From Deltaproteobacteria bacterium (GTDB lineage: Bacteria > Desulfobacterota > Desulfobacteria > Desulfobacterales > UBA5852), in NCBI GenBank assembly GCA_020444045.1, contig JAHLLS010000004.1:1-64000 (forward strand): a stretch of 64,000 nt of DNA, in the 5' to 3' direction. Positions 15,995 through 24,187 of the stretch are shown here, piece after piece. The stretch's first letter is position 1, and every line of letters begins with the position of its first letter. A program made the position numbers and the translations under genes. The notes beneath the pieces are model-generated. The model was not told where the DNA came from, made no database searches, and was given only the letters and a program-made list of their open reading frames with translations.

Positions 15995-16162
15995 CTGGCC
16001 GGCCTCAAGCCCTGCGGTTTGCTGCGCGAGATGACCAACCCGGATGGTACCATGGCCCGTCTTCCCGAAATTGTGCGGTTTTCGGAAAAGCACGGCATGC
16101 CGGTGCTCACCATCGAAGATCTTGTGGATCACCATAAGCGGGGGCTGAAAAAAGCCGGTTGA
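15995..16162 (+). pseudogene. 3' remnant of 3,4-dihydroxy-2-butanone-4-phosphate synthase (ribB)
   Basis: About 55 codons match the end of Rib[21 protein letters not shown], then [20 protein letters not shown] and EDLVDHH. In RibB/RibBA this is the C-terminal part of the DHBP synthase domain, which makes the four-carbon precursor of riboflavin. The first 150 or so residues, including the N-terminal acidic motif, are absent. The sequence upstream of about 15990 belongs to another gene on the other strand. No functional enzyme can be made from it, and no complete rib gene is in the window. Confidence 0.8.
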
Positions 16163-16204
16163 ATGGTTTTTTTGATGGGGTGGACCGGTGATTTCCGCCC
16201 TGGC

Positions 16205-16256
16205 CAAAAAAAGACAGGGGTTTCAGGTTCCTCAGCGGAAGAACCCGAAACCCCTG
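16205..16256 (-). terminator. Rho-independent terminator for the secreted protein gene
   Basis: Read on the minus strand, CAGGGGTTTCGGGTTC pairs with GAACCTGAAACCCCTG (one mismatch) and is followed by TCTTTTTTT. It lies about 70 bases after the stop at 16324. Confidence 0.85.
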
Positions 16257-16323
16257 AACATACCGATCCCGGTTGGTTTCCCGGCCCGGGGTTCGCGGTG
16301 CGCCGGCCGCGTATTCTATTAGT

Positions 16324-17190
16324 TCAGCATAATGATTTTTCTACAACCGCTTGGATGGTTGTGCGGTCGCCGGGTTGCGAATGGCCTGATCCAATGGTCG
16401 GTCGGGATGACAGGTTGTGGGTATCCAGGACGACATAGCCCGGCTGGCTGCACGGCGTTTCATCCTGAAAGACAACCTGGATACCGCGCGTGGATGAAAA
16501 ATTGGACAAGCCCGTGCATTGGGCGGCACCATTGCCCGGTATGGTCTTGACGATGTCCTGGCTGGCTTGGCCCGTATCGGAAATGGGCCGCACCGCAACT
16601 TTGACCGTGTTGCCGGTAAGGTTTTTCAGCGAAGCGCTCCACTTGTTTCCGCTCTTGCCGAGGGCCCCCCTGGTGATGTTGACATCAATAGGGGGGACAC
16701 TGACCGTCTTGGCATCAAGCATGGCCCCTTCATAAAACACTTCGAGCCGCAATTGGGACGCGGTGCTGCACCGGTTCCAGGCATAGCATCCGGTCACATT
16801 CTGGCCGGGTGCAAGGGTACTCCCGGTATTGACCGTGTGCACAGGGGTTTGACTGCCGTTTCCAAGAATCTGGGTGGTTTTAAACTGGGCGTTGCGAAGA
16901 TTGAGGGTGGCAAAGCCGGTATTCTGGACATCATAAGTGAACAGCCATTTGCCGCTGGGCTCCGTGCGAAATTCCATGGACAGGATTTTGGCCCACCGCT
17001 TCAGGGCCAGCTTGCCTTTATCGGCAGGCAGCTTGGCGGCGGCCGGATGTGCCGGATTAATTGTCTTCACCGCCGGGGTTTTTAGCACCTGCATATCGGC
17101 GGTGAATGCAAGGCCGGGAACCGTGGTCAGCATCAGGGTCATCAGAAGAAGCTGTTTCAGTCGTCGAAGGCCTGCGGTTTGATGTTTCAA
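16324..17190 (-). CDS. Secreted protein of unknown function with beta-sandwich (CARDB-like) character
   Basis: 288 residues with a signal peptide (LKQLLLMTLMLTTVPGLAFT, cleavage near residue 31), then a proline/alanine-rich linker and two probable beta-sandwich domains. The first (MEFRTEPSGKWLFTYDVQNT) has the look of CARDB or DUF11 modules. Cysteine pairs (GCYAWNRC; AAQC...TPCS) suggest disulfides in the periplasm or outside the cell. The C-terminus ends VVEKSLC. The gene has its own terminator. It stands between two decayed regions, and a truncated relative in general architecture lies just downstream. Confidence 0.6.
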   Translation of the reverse strand: MKHQTAGLRRLKQLLLMTLMLTTVPGLAFTADMQVLKTPAVKTINPAHPAAAKLPADKGKLALKRWAKILSMEFRTEPSGKWLFTYDVQNTGFATLNLRNAQFKTTQILGNGSQTPVHTVNTGSTLAPGQNVTGCYAWNRCSTASQLRLEVFYEGAMLDAKTVSVPPIDVNITRGALGKSGNKWSASLKNLTGNTVKVAVRPISDTGQASQDIVKTIPGNGAAQCTGLSNFSSTRGIQVVFQDETPCSQPGYVVLDTHNLSSRPTIGSGHSQPGDRTTIQAVVEKSLC

Positions 17191-17319
17191 TGTCGTTTCT
17201 CCTTTTATGTGTTGGGCTGCGTTCGCATCGTTTCACGATACGCTTAAAAATGCGCATTTGTAGTGGAGTGGTGCTGCGGGAAAAAAAGGTTCAAAAAAAA
17301 TCAGATGGGGGAGAGTGGT

Positions 17320-17864
17320 TCAACGCCCGGAGACGCAGCCATCCGGCCGTTTTTCGACAATGGTCAGGGTGCCGTAGGATTGGCCGATGGCGAACAGGTT
17401 TTCCAGGGGGACACCCAACAGGCGGCAGATCAGTGCACGAATGACGCCAACATAGGTAACTGTGAGCATCGGGCGGTAGTCGGCGATTTGCTCCCCGCGC
17501 AGTCGGTAGGCATTGGGGTGGCGGCGTTTGATCGATGCAAAGGGATGCCCTTCCCAGTCTCCCAGGCTGATTTCCCGCAACTCCGGCCGCGCTCGCGGGG
17601 CAAGACGGCACCGGTCGCCAATGATGCAGGCGCGGTCTCCAGGCAGAGGGAAAGGTCGCTGCAGTAGATCGCCCCCAGGGCGATGTGGGCAAAGTAATCG
17701 GCCCAGGCCGCGGCCTGCTTCAAGCCCCTGTCGCTCAGGGGCAGATCCTGCTGACCGACATAGCATTTCTCTTCTTCCAAAGACTAAACGGCGCCATGGT
17801 GCAGGAGAAAAATCCGGCCGGGAGCATGGCTTTCGGAGGCGTCCGGCGATGGCGTGGCGTTCAT
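17320..17864 (-). pseudogene. Broken histidine phosphatase family gene
   Basis: Starts at ATG 17864 with RBS GGAGGA. The first frame reads RIFLLHHGAV, so the catalytic RHG is HHG, and an in-frame TAG (17786-17784) follows at once. It then continues CYVGQQDLPLSDRGLKQAAA and IYCSDLSLCLETA. Near 17640 the homology moves to another frame: LREISLGDWEGHPFASIKRR, then QIADYR, and directly VGVIRALICRLLGVPLENLF. The stretch normally between the last two segments (with ESF/PGGES and the second catalytic histidine region) is deleted. An active-site change, a nonsense codon, a frameshift and a deletion together make this a real pseudogene. It began as a phosphoglycerate mutase-like or alpha-ribazole phosphatase-like enzyme. 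Confidence 0.8.
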
Positions 17865-18217
17865 CGGTCTCCTCCTGCGGACAGTCCGGCTACGATGGAA
17901 TGGACGGGCAGACCGGTCAGGCGCTCCACCTTGGCCCATACGCAGCAGGCATTTTACCTGCGGCGTGCAATGCGCGCGGCGGCCGGGTTTGAGCCGTATG
18001 GGGCCAGTTTGGCGTCAAAGCGCGTCTCCAGATCCACCAACCGGTCTCCTGCCACCAGCTTATCCGCCAGAAAAACGATCTGGGCTTCGTCGATGGGATG
18101 TTCCGCATTCACTTCCAGGTCCATGTGGTCTGCCACAAGTGGGGCCAGACTGACGAATCCGTGGATTTCGAGCAGTTCTGCCCCGGCCCGGGCATGGTCC
18201 TTTCGGATGCGGCCGGT
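17861..18217 (-). pseudogene. Broken HD-domain phosphohydrolase gene
   Basis: The minus frame reads DHARAGAELLEIHGFVSLAP, VADHMDLEVNAEHPIDEAQI, VFLADKLVAGDRLVDLETRF, then TAA at 17956-17954, and resumes in the same frame with AKVERLTGLPVHSIVAGLSA before its proper TGA. The stop overlaps the start of the histidine phosphatase remnant (ATGA), so the two were translationally coupled. The N-terminal part with the leading HD residues is missing; sequence upstream of about 18217 is unrelated. HD and histidine phosphatase domains occur together in one protein or operon in sulfate reducers, usually with an NTP transferase, which is absent here. Confidence 0.75.
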
Positions 18218-18267
18218 GCCGCTTGTACTATTTATGGTAGAAGGAAGTGGCTGGTATTCGACGGGAA

Positions 18268-18300
18268 ACAGGCCCCTGGCGGGGTGCCAGGGGCCTGTTA
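18268..18300 (-). terminator. Terminator after the eIF2B-like gene
   Basis: A perfect 14-bp inverted repeat AACAGGCCCCTGGC / GCCAGGGGCCTGTT with a 5-base loop, followed on the minus strand by TTTCCC. It closes the permease-eIF2B-like operon. Confidence 0.75.
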
Positions 18301-18322
18301 GGGCACATCAATGAAGGGATGA

Positions 18323-19210
18323 TCAGCAGCCGGCTTTTTTACAGAATACATCGCGGGGGATGACGCCGTCTTCCCGGACGATGAAATCGACATGGTTCAG
18401 ATCCACGATACAGTGGGAGTGAATCGTCATGGAGTAACTGGTCTGACCGTCGATGCGGCTTTCCTTTTTTTCGTGTATCCTGTGATCACCGCTGGCCTTG
18501 TGGGAGAACTTCAGACTGTTGGCGAAAAGATAAACCGGAATGTTGTTCAGGTGGCACAGGCTGACCACCTCGGCCGATCCCAGGGGGCAGACCGCCTTGT
18601 GGTCCGGCGTGATGGAAATAGACCCCAGGAAGAACTTGTTGGCCTTGGTGATGAAATTGCTCAGATTGTATTCCGGGATGACTTCGTGGTCGATTTTTTC
18701 GCCGGATGCGGTCCAGATCAGTTTGCGGGTCTTGGTGAAATCCTGTTTCAGGATCAAAACTTCAAAAGGTTTACCGATCTTGTTGGCCTTGACCAGGGTG
18801 TCGCGAATGGAGGCACTGGTGGAGTACACGATAATGACGTCGTAGCGGTCGATGCACTTCAACCCGCTGACGGTCATCTGCTCGCCGATCTGCTTCAACC
18901 GGTCGATTTTGGCATTCAGAACGGCGGTGATTTTGGTTTTGGTGGCCCTGACGTCATCGCTGAATTGGCCGGTCATTTCGGTTTCGAATTCTTCGATGAG
19001 GTGCACCAGGGGCGTGATCTGGGGTTCGGCGTTCTTGATGGATTGAATCAGTTCGGTCACCAGCGATTCAAGTTTGTCGGCGGTGCACTTGAGGTCCTGG
19101 ATCGATCGGATAAAGGCCTCCAGCGATACCAGCGCTGTGCCATGGGCGCCGAGCACATCGCCATGGTCCCGGAAAAGCTTGTAAAGGTTTTGACGGTCTT
19201 CGTTTTTCAT
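18323..19210 (-). CDS. eIF2B alpha/beta/delta-like protein
   Basis: About 295 residues. The C-terminal two thirds match the IF-2B fold shared by eIF2B regulatory subunits, methylthioribose-1-phosphate isomerase and ribose-1,5-bisphosphate isomerase: DVIIVYSTSASIRDTLVKAN, then VLILKQDFTKTRKLIWTASG, SISITPDHKAVCPLGSAEVV and LCHLNNIPVYLFANSLKFS. The N-terminal part is a helical bundle. The usual isomerase active-site Cys and Asp cannot be placed with confidence, so enzyme activity is uncertain. The start at ATG 19210 overlaps the stop of the permease gene by four bases (ATGA), implying coupled translation. The last genes of this operon run into a strong terminator. Confidence 0.75.
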   Translation of the reverse strand: MKNEDRQNLYKLFRDHGDVLGAHGTALVSLEAFIRSIQDLKCTADKLESLVTELIQSIKNAEPQITPLVHLIEEFETEMTGQFSDDVRATKTKITAVLNAKIDRLKQIGEQMTVSGLKCIDRYDVIIVYSTSASIRDTLVKANKIGKPFEVLILKQDFTKTRKLIWTASGEKIDHEVIPEYNLSNFITKANKFFLGSISITPDHKAVCPLGSAEVVSLCHLNNIPVYLFANSLKFSHKASGDHRIHEKKESRIDGQTSYSMTIHSHCIVDLNHVDFIVREDGVIPRDVFCKKAGC

Positions 19211-20511
19211 AATGACACCCATAAAAAGACGGTTAAGAAAATGGAACTGATGACCAGTGTAATCAGTGTGATAACAGCGCTGAGTTTCATGAAGTCCAGA
19301 AAACTGATATCGACATGGTGCCGTTTGGCAATGCCCACCGAAACGATGTTGGCCGAGGCCCCGATCATGGTCAGATTGCCGCCCAGGCAGGCCCCCAGGG
19401 AAAGCGCCCACCAGAGAATGTCGTTGGGTATCGGGGTGGATTCGAGCATCAGCTTGACGATCGGAATCATGGTGATCGTAAACGGGATGTTGTCAAGAAA
19501 GCCGGAGACGATGCCGGACACCCACAGCACCATCAGCACGATCACGTAGGGGTTGTCGCCGACCCGCAGGAACACGTTGCGGGCAATCCACTCCAGCACG
19601 TGTTTTTCTTCCAGCACCCCCACCAGAATGAACAGGCCCGTAAAGAACAAAAGCGTGGTCCACTCGATTTCTTCCATGAGGTGTTCCACGTCGATATTGG
19701 TGATCATGATCAGGAGCATGGCCACCGCCAGGGCTACGACACCGGGGGACATGCCGGTCACGGTCTGGGTGACGAACAGCAGGATGGCCAGGGCCAGGCA
19801 GGACAGGCCCTTGGTCAGAAACACCCGGTCGATTTTTGTGGTCAAAAATTCATTGCGGATTTTTTCAAGCAGCAACTGCACACCGAACAGTTTGGTCAGA
19901 TCGGTATCGATGGGGCGGAATTTTTCCCGATTGGTGAACCACAGGTAGAACAGTCCGACGCCGAAGCAGACGGCCACCGGCAGCCCAAGGTGTAGAATAA
20001 AGGCATTGAAGGTCAGGCCCACCTTGGAGCCGATAATGATATTGGGGGGGTCGCCGATCAGGGTGGCCGTACCGCCGATGTTGGAAATCACCGCCTGGCT
20101 GATGACGTAGAGTTTGGGATCCAGCCCCATGCCCCTCGTCAACTCGATGACGATGGGGATGATGATCAGGACCGTGGTAACATTGTCCAGAAAGGCTGAC
20201 AATAGGGCGGTGACCACCGAAAAGAAAATGAGAATCTTCAGCGGGCTGCCTTTGGTGAGGGCGGCAATGCGCACCGACAGCATTGTAAACACCCCGGTTC
20301 GCCGCAGGATGGCCACAATGGTCATCATGCCCAGCAGCAGCATGATGGTTTCCGTATCGATGTAGGAAACGGCTTCGTGTTCGTCCACGACATGCATGAT
20401 CAGCAGCACCATGACACCGAAGAGGGCGGCCACGGCCTTGTTGACCAATTCGAAGGTGAGCGCGACATACACCAGCAGAAAAACGATGATGGGTAACAAT
20501 GCCCCTTCCAT
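19207..20511 (-). CDS. NhaD/ArsB-type ion permease (SLC13/IT superfamily)
   Basis: 434 residues with ten or more transmembrane helices. The family signatures are clear: LLLGMMTIVAILRRTGVF, SAFLDNVTTVLIIIPIVIEL, and the first repeat motif NIGGTATLIGDPPNIIIG; the second repeat has SGFLDNIPFTITMIPIVKLM and ACLGGNLTMIGASANIVS. These are the paired helix-hairpin motifs of NhaD sodium/proton antiporters, ArsB arsenite pumps and P-protein-like carriers. No ars genes are near, so sodium/proton exchange or anion transport is more likely than arsenite efflux. It is the first gene of a two-gene operon with an eIF2B-like protein. Confidence 0.85.
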   Translation of the reverse strand: MEGALLPIIVFLLVYVALTFELVNKAVAALFGVMVLLIMHVVDEHEAVSYIDTETIMLLLGMMTIVAILRRTGVFTMLSVRIAALTKGSPLKILIFFSVVTALLSAFLDNVTTVLIIIPIVIELTRGMGLDPKLYVISQAVISNIGGTATLIGDPPNIIIGSKVGLTFNAFILHLGLPVAVCFGVGLFYLWFTNREKFRPIDTDLTKLFGVQLLLEKIRNEFLTTKIDRVFLTKGLSCLALAILLFVTQTVTGMSPGVVALAVAMLLIMITNIDVEHLMEEIEWTTLLFFTGLFILVGVLEEKHVLEWIARNVFLRVGDNPYVIVLMVLWVSGIVSGFLDNIPFTITMIPIVKLMLESTPIPNDILWWALSLGACLGGNLTMIGASANIVSVGIAKRHHVDISFLDFMKLSAVITLITLVISSIFLTVFLWVSL

Positions 20512-20833
20512 GGGTAATGACTCCTTATTTTATGGGGACCATAAGCCGTTCAGTTTAAAACAAGGGGGATACTATAAAGCGCCCTGTATCGTTGTGGCAA
20601 TCGTTATTAAACGATTGCCATTCATCCATTAAAAGGAATTCAAGCCATATCCAACCGGCCGATCCGGGCGCCTTCCGATGCCGGAGGTTGAATTCAACGT
20701 TGTTAGATTCTATAGTGGCGTATCGCTAATATTGTCAGGGGGTCGGGTTGTGCAACCAGGCGGTGGTGGGCAGCACCGACCGTAGGGGGTAGCCGACGCT
20801 TGCGACGGGCCAATCCTTTCGGGAAACGAGGTC
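20512..20833. other. Divergent intergenic region
   Basis: Contains the promoter of the tetrapyrrole operon (20688-20716) and, on the other strand, the leader of the permease gene. No ORF with family features was found. Confidence 0.6.
20688..20716 (+). promoter_or_regulatory. Sigma-70 type promoter of the DHH-hemA operon
   Basis: TTGAAT (20688-20693), a 17-base spacer and TATAGT (20711-20716), about 118 bases before the first start codon. Confidence 0.6.
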
Positions 20834-21844
20834 ATGATATCCAAAAACAAGGAGAAGCTCGCCCGGTTTTACGAGCAGTTTGGGGGCAGTGATCAGGTAT
20901 TGATTCTGATCAATGCCGATCCGGATGCCATCGCCAGTGCCATGGCCGTCAAACGGCTTCTCTGGCGCAAGGTTGCCGGTATCGTCATCAGCCACATCAA
21001 CGTTATCCAGCGGCCGGACAATCTGACCATGACGCGACTGCTGGGCGTTCCGGTGGTGCATCGGGATGCCATCGAACCAGACCGCTTCCAGCGCAAGGTC
21101 CTGATCGATTCCCAGCCGAATCACAACGAGGTTTTCAGCCGTTTCCGCTATGATGTCATCATCGATCATCATCCGGACACGCATCCGCAAGCGGGGCATG
21201 TCGATATTCGACCTCGCTACGGGGCTACGGCCAGCATCATGACCGAGTATCTGCGGGCGGCGAAGATAAAACCGAGCACCAAACTGGCCACGGGCCTTTT
21301 TCACGCTATCAAAACCGATACCCGGAATTTCGAACGTGAAACCCAGATCGAAGATGTCATTGCATTTCAGTATCTTTTCCGATATGCGAATATCCCTTTG
21401 GCCCGGCGTATCGAGCAGGCCGACCTGCAGCCGGGGTTTCTCACGTTTTTTCGCAAAGCCATCCAGGCCAGACGTTTTCGCAAGGGGAAGATGTTTGCCC
21501 ATCTGGGCCCGGTTCCCAGCGCGGATGTTTGCGTCCTGGTGGCCGATTTTTTCATGCGGGTGGAAACCGTCACCTGGAGTATTGTGTCCGGGATCTGTGA
21601 TGAACAACTCGTGGTCATTCTTCGCAATGACGGGATCCGCAAAAATGCCGGCAGCCTGGCCCGCAGCAGTTTCGGGGAATTCGGATCGGCCGGAGGTCAT
21701 AAAACCATGGCGCGTGCCGAATTGGCCCTTGCGGCTGTCGGAAAAGCGGTGGATTGCAGCAGCGGCAAACGCCTGACGGAATGGCTGGTAAACCGTATCG
21801 AACAACCCACCTGGACAAGCCGTGGCGCAGCGCAACGAAAATAA
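20834..21844 (+). CDS. DHH-family phosphoesterase (NrnA-like)
   Basis: 336 residues. The N-terminal DHH domain has motif I in LINADPDAIASAMAVKRLL and motif III in DVIIDHHPDTHPQAGHVDI; the ending SSFGEFGSAGGHKTMARAEL is a DHHA1 domain with the GGH motif that binds nucleotide ends. This is the layout of the NrnA/pAp phosphatase family, which degrades nano-RNAs and 3'-phosphoadenosine 5'-phosphate using manganese. The first motif has NADPDA rather than the usual DADPD, which leaves one metal ligand as Asn and deserves checking. It is the first gene of a five-gene plus-strand operon, and its end overlaps the next gene by 23 bases. Confidence 0.85.
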   Translation: MISKNKEKLARFYEQFGGSDQVLILINADPDAIASAMAVKRLLWRKVAGIVISHINVIQRPDNLTMTRLLGVPVVHRDAIEPDRFQRKVLIDSQPNHNEVFSRFRYDVIIDHHPDTHPQAGHVDIRPRYGATASIMTEYLRAAKIKPSTKLATGLFHAIKTDTRNFERETQIEDVIAFQYLFRYANIPLARRIEQADLQPGFLTFFRKAIQARRFRKGKMFAHLGPVPSADVCVLVADFFMRVETVTWSIVSGICDEQLVVILRNDGIRKNAGSLARSSFGEFGSAGGHKTMARAELALAAVGKAVDCSSGKRLTEWLVNRIEQPTWTSRGAAQRK

Positions 21845-22613
21845 TATTCGGGTGACGGTGCTCGGCTCCGGCACCTGTGTGCCGAGCCTGGCGCGCAGTT
21901 CCTGTTCGATCCTGCTGCAGGTCGGGGACACCCAGATGGTCTTTGACGCCGGCCCAGGCACCATGCGGCGCCTGCTGGAGGCCGGTACCGATATATACCG
22001 GATCGATTACGTGTTTTTCAGCCATTTTCATCCGGACCATACGGCGGAACTGGTGCCGTTTCTTTTTGCGAACAAGTACCCGGACCCCTTGCGCCGCCGC
22101 CGGCTGCTGACCCTTGTCGGCGGTCCCGGATTCAGGCAATTCGTGACTGGACTGGAGGGGGTTTACGGCCACTGGATTCAGTTGGCGCCGGATATGATCG
22201 ATCTGGTCGAGATGGATGGCAGCCGTGCGCTGAGGATGGCGGATGCCGGATTGACGGTCACGGCCGCGCCGGTTGCGCATAACCCCGAAAGTGTGGCGTT
22301 TCGGATCGAGACAGCTTCCGGTTGCACAGTGGTTTATTCGGGGGATACGGATTTTTCGAAGCGTTTGGTGGCCCTGGCCCGACAGGTTGGATTGTTGATC
22401 TGTGAAGCGGCGGTGCCGGACGACCAAAAAATACCCGGCCATCTGACCCCCTCCTTGGCGGGGGAAATGGCCGCCCAGGCGGACGTCCAGCGGCTGATGC
22501 TGACCCATTTTTATCCGGCCTGCGATCAAATCGACATTGCCGCCCAGTGCCGGGGGACTTACAAGGGGCCGTTGCTGTTGGCCGAAGATCTCATGACGGT
22601 CATCGTGGAATAA
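21822..22613 (+). CDS. MBL-fold metallohydrolase, RNase Z/ElaC-like
   Basis: 263 residues. The zinc motif HxHxDH reads VFFSHFHPDHTAELVPFLF near residue 66; other ligands are in APVAHNPESVAFRIE, VVYSGDTDFSKRLV and LMLTHFYPACDQ. The opening VTVLGSGTCVPSLARSSCSI is typical of ElaC/RNase Z-like hydrolases. The long flexible exosite arm of true tRNase Z is not evident, so it may be a phosphodiesterase of the same family acting on other substrates. The start is GTG 21822, inside the end of the DHH gene; both act on nucleic acid phosphodiesters, which makes the coupling sensible. Confidence 0.82.
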   Translation: MAQRNENNIRVTVLGSGTCVPSLARSSCSILLQVGDTQMVFDAGPGTMRRLLEAGTDIYRIDYVFFSHFHPDHTAELVPFLFANKYPDPLRRRRLLTLVGGPGFRQFVTGLEGVYGHWIQLAPDMIDLVEMDGSRALRMADAGLTVTAAPVAHNPESVAFRIETASGCTVVYSGDTDFSKRLVALARQVGLLICEAAVPDDQKIPGHLTPSLAGEMAAQADVQRLMLTHFYPACDQIDIAAQCRGTYKGPLLLAEDLMTVIVE

Positions 22614-22628
22614 AATGGATTAAACCGG

Positions 22629-23288
22629 ATGCGGTATTATCCTATCTATCTCGACATGCGTGGTCGCAACGCCCTGGTGGTTGGCGGCGGGGCGGTGGGC
22701 AGCCGCAAGGCGCAGACACTGCTGCGGGCCGGTGCCCGGGTGACGGTGGTCAGCCCGCAGGTGACGGCGGCCATCCGGTCACTCGCTGACACGGGGGAAT
22801 TGACCTGGCATGAGCGCCCCTACCGGGCGTCGGACATGCAGACCATGTTCCTGGTCTTCAGCGCCACCGACGACCCGGATCTGAACCGCCGCATCGAAGC
22901 GGATGCGACCCGGCATCACGTGTTGTGCAATTTTGCCGATGCGCCGGATCGGGGCCATTTTATCCTGCCGTCCATCGTGGCGCGCGGGGATTTGCTGGTC
23001 AGCATTTCCACTTCCGGTAAAAGCCCCGCGGTGGCCCGGCGCTTGCGCCAGGAAATGGAAGCGTATTTCGGAGAAGAATATGCGCCCTTTCTAAGGTTGA
23101 TGGGGGCCATTCGAGAGCATCTGCTGGCACGGACGCATGCGCCGGAAGACCACCGCAAGATTTTTGACCGCCTGATCGACGGAGGGCTCCTGGCATTGGT
23201 CAAGGCCGGTGATCGCGAGGGTGTCGATACCTTGCTGGAATCGATTCTGGGGGACGGCTTCAACGCGGAATGTCTGTCGGTCCGTTAA
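22629..23288 (+). CDS. Precorrin-2 dehydrogenase / sirohydrochlorin ferrochelatase (Met8/CysG-N type)
   Basis: 219 residues with the NAD-binding Rossmann start MRYYPIYLDMRGRNALVVGG followed by GAVGSRKAQTLLRAGARVTV, then the family motif VLCNFADAPDRGHFILPSIV and SISTSGKSPAVARRLRQEM. It oxidises precorrin-2 to sirohydrochlorin and may insert iron to give siroheme, the cofactor of dissimilatory sulfite reductase, which fits a sulfate reducer. It has no methyltransferase domain, so the SUMT step must come from another gene. It sits in an operon with ccsA and hemA, a common grouping in anaerobic deltaproteobacteria. Confidence 0.93.
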   Translation: MRYYPIYLDMRGRNALVVGGGAVGSRKAQTLLRAGARVTVVSPQVTAAIRSLADTGELTWHERPYRASDMQTMFLVFSATDDPDLNRRIEADATRHHVLCNFADAPDRGHFILPSIVARGDLLVSISTSGKSPAVARRLRQEMEAYFGEEYAPFLRLMGAIREHLLARTHAPEDHRKIFDRLIDGGLLALVKAGDREGVDTLLESILGDGFNAECLSVR

Positions 23289-23297
23289 TCATTATAC

Positions 23298-24143
23298 ATG
23301 CTGAAGGAGGCGCTGGAACAATCCATGGATATTGGAATCCTCGGCACGTTGGGGCTCTATTCGCTTAGCACGGTGGCGTACGTCGTTTTTCTCTTCATGC
23401 AGAAAAAAGGCATGCATCGCTATGGCGTGTGGCTGCTGGTGGCCGGTTTCGTCATTCATAGCCTGTCCATCGGCTATTGGACATTTATGTCGGGGCACAT
23501 CCCGGTCAACACGCTGCGGGATACCCTTTCCTTTGCTGCTTGGGCCGTGGCCGGCGTTTTTCTTCTGTTCCACCACCGGTATCGGTTGAAGATCATGGGA
23601 ATTTTCGCGGCACCCTTGGCCACTGTGATCATGGCGGTGGTGGCCACCATGCCGGTCACCACCATGGCGGCCAAACCGATGCTGAAAAGCATTTGGCTGG
23701 TTGCGCACGTCACCTTTATTTTCGTAGGCGAAGCCGGGCTGGCCCTGGCCTGCGGGCTGGGCGTGCTCTATCTGACCCAGGAAAAAGCCATTAAATCGAA
23801 AAAACCGGGGTTTTTCTTCCGACGTCTGCCGTCGCTGGACCAGCTGGACACGGCGGGTTATGGCTGTATTCTGGGAGGCTTTCTCATGATGACGTTAGGG
23901 CTGATCATGGGCGTGGTCTATGCCAAGGCTATCTGGGGGCGTTTCTGGAGCTGGGATCCCAAGGAAGTCTGGTCCGGCATCACCTGGCTGCTGTATGCGG
24001 CCATGATTCACATGCGGCTGTCGGTCGGCTGGCAGGGCCGGCGGTCGGCCATCATGGCGATCCTTGGGTTTGCGACGGTGTTGTTCACTTTTTTGGGGGT
24101 TAACCTTTTTCTCTCCGGCCATCATGGCGAATTCACGCGCTGA
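23298..24143 (+). CDS. Cytochrome c biogenesis protein CcsA/CcsB-type haem handling protein
   Basis: 281 residues with about eight transmembrane helices. The tryptophan-rich haem-handling motif is WGRFWSWDPKEVWSGITW near residue 215. Conserved histidines are in VWLLVAGFVIHSLSIGYW, WLVAHVTFIFVG and MIHMRLSVGW. Proteins of this type deliver haem for covalent attachment to periplasmic apocytochromes c (system II), or assist glutamyl-tRNA reductase as HemX in Bacillus. Because hemA follows directly, both roles should be considered. Start ATG 23298 is given; AAGGAGG at 23303 could instead serve ATG 23325, which keeps the whole membrane domain. Confidence 0.9.
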   Translation: MLKEALEQSMDIGILGTLGLYSLSTVAYVVFLFMQKKGMHRYGVWLLVAGFVIHSLSIGYWTFMSGHIPVNTLRDTLSFAAWAVAGVFLLFHHRYRLKIMGIFAAPLATVIMAVVATMPVTTMAAKPMLKSIWLVAHVTFIFVGEAGLALACGLGVLYLTQEKAIKSKKPGFFFRRLPSLDQLDTAGYGCILGGFLMMTLGLIMGVVYAKAIWGRFWSWDPKEVWSGITWLLYAAMIHMRLSVGWQGRRSAIMAILGFATVLFTFLGVNLFLSGHHGEFTR

Positions 24144-24187
24144 TGGGCCAACCATCAGACACGCGATGCCTGAAACGATAACGATTA

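Noticed and set aside
15991-16113. N-terminal extension of the minus-strand secreted protein remnant
   Set aside because: Those codons are exactly antisense to the well-conserved RibB C-terminus, so the start at 16113 is accidental.
18392-19549. Long plus-strand ORF opposite the eIF2B-like and permease genes
   Set aside because: It spans two genes on the other strand, including their overlap, has no RBS, and gives no recognisable protein.
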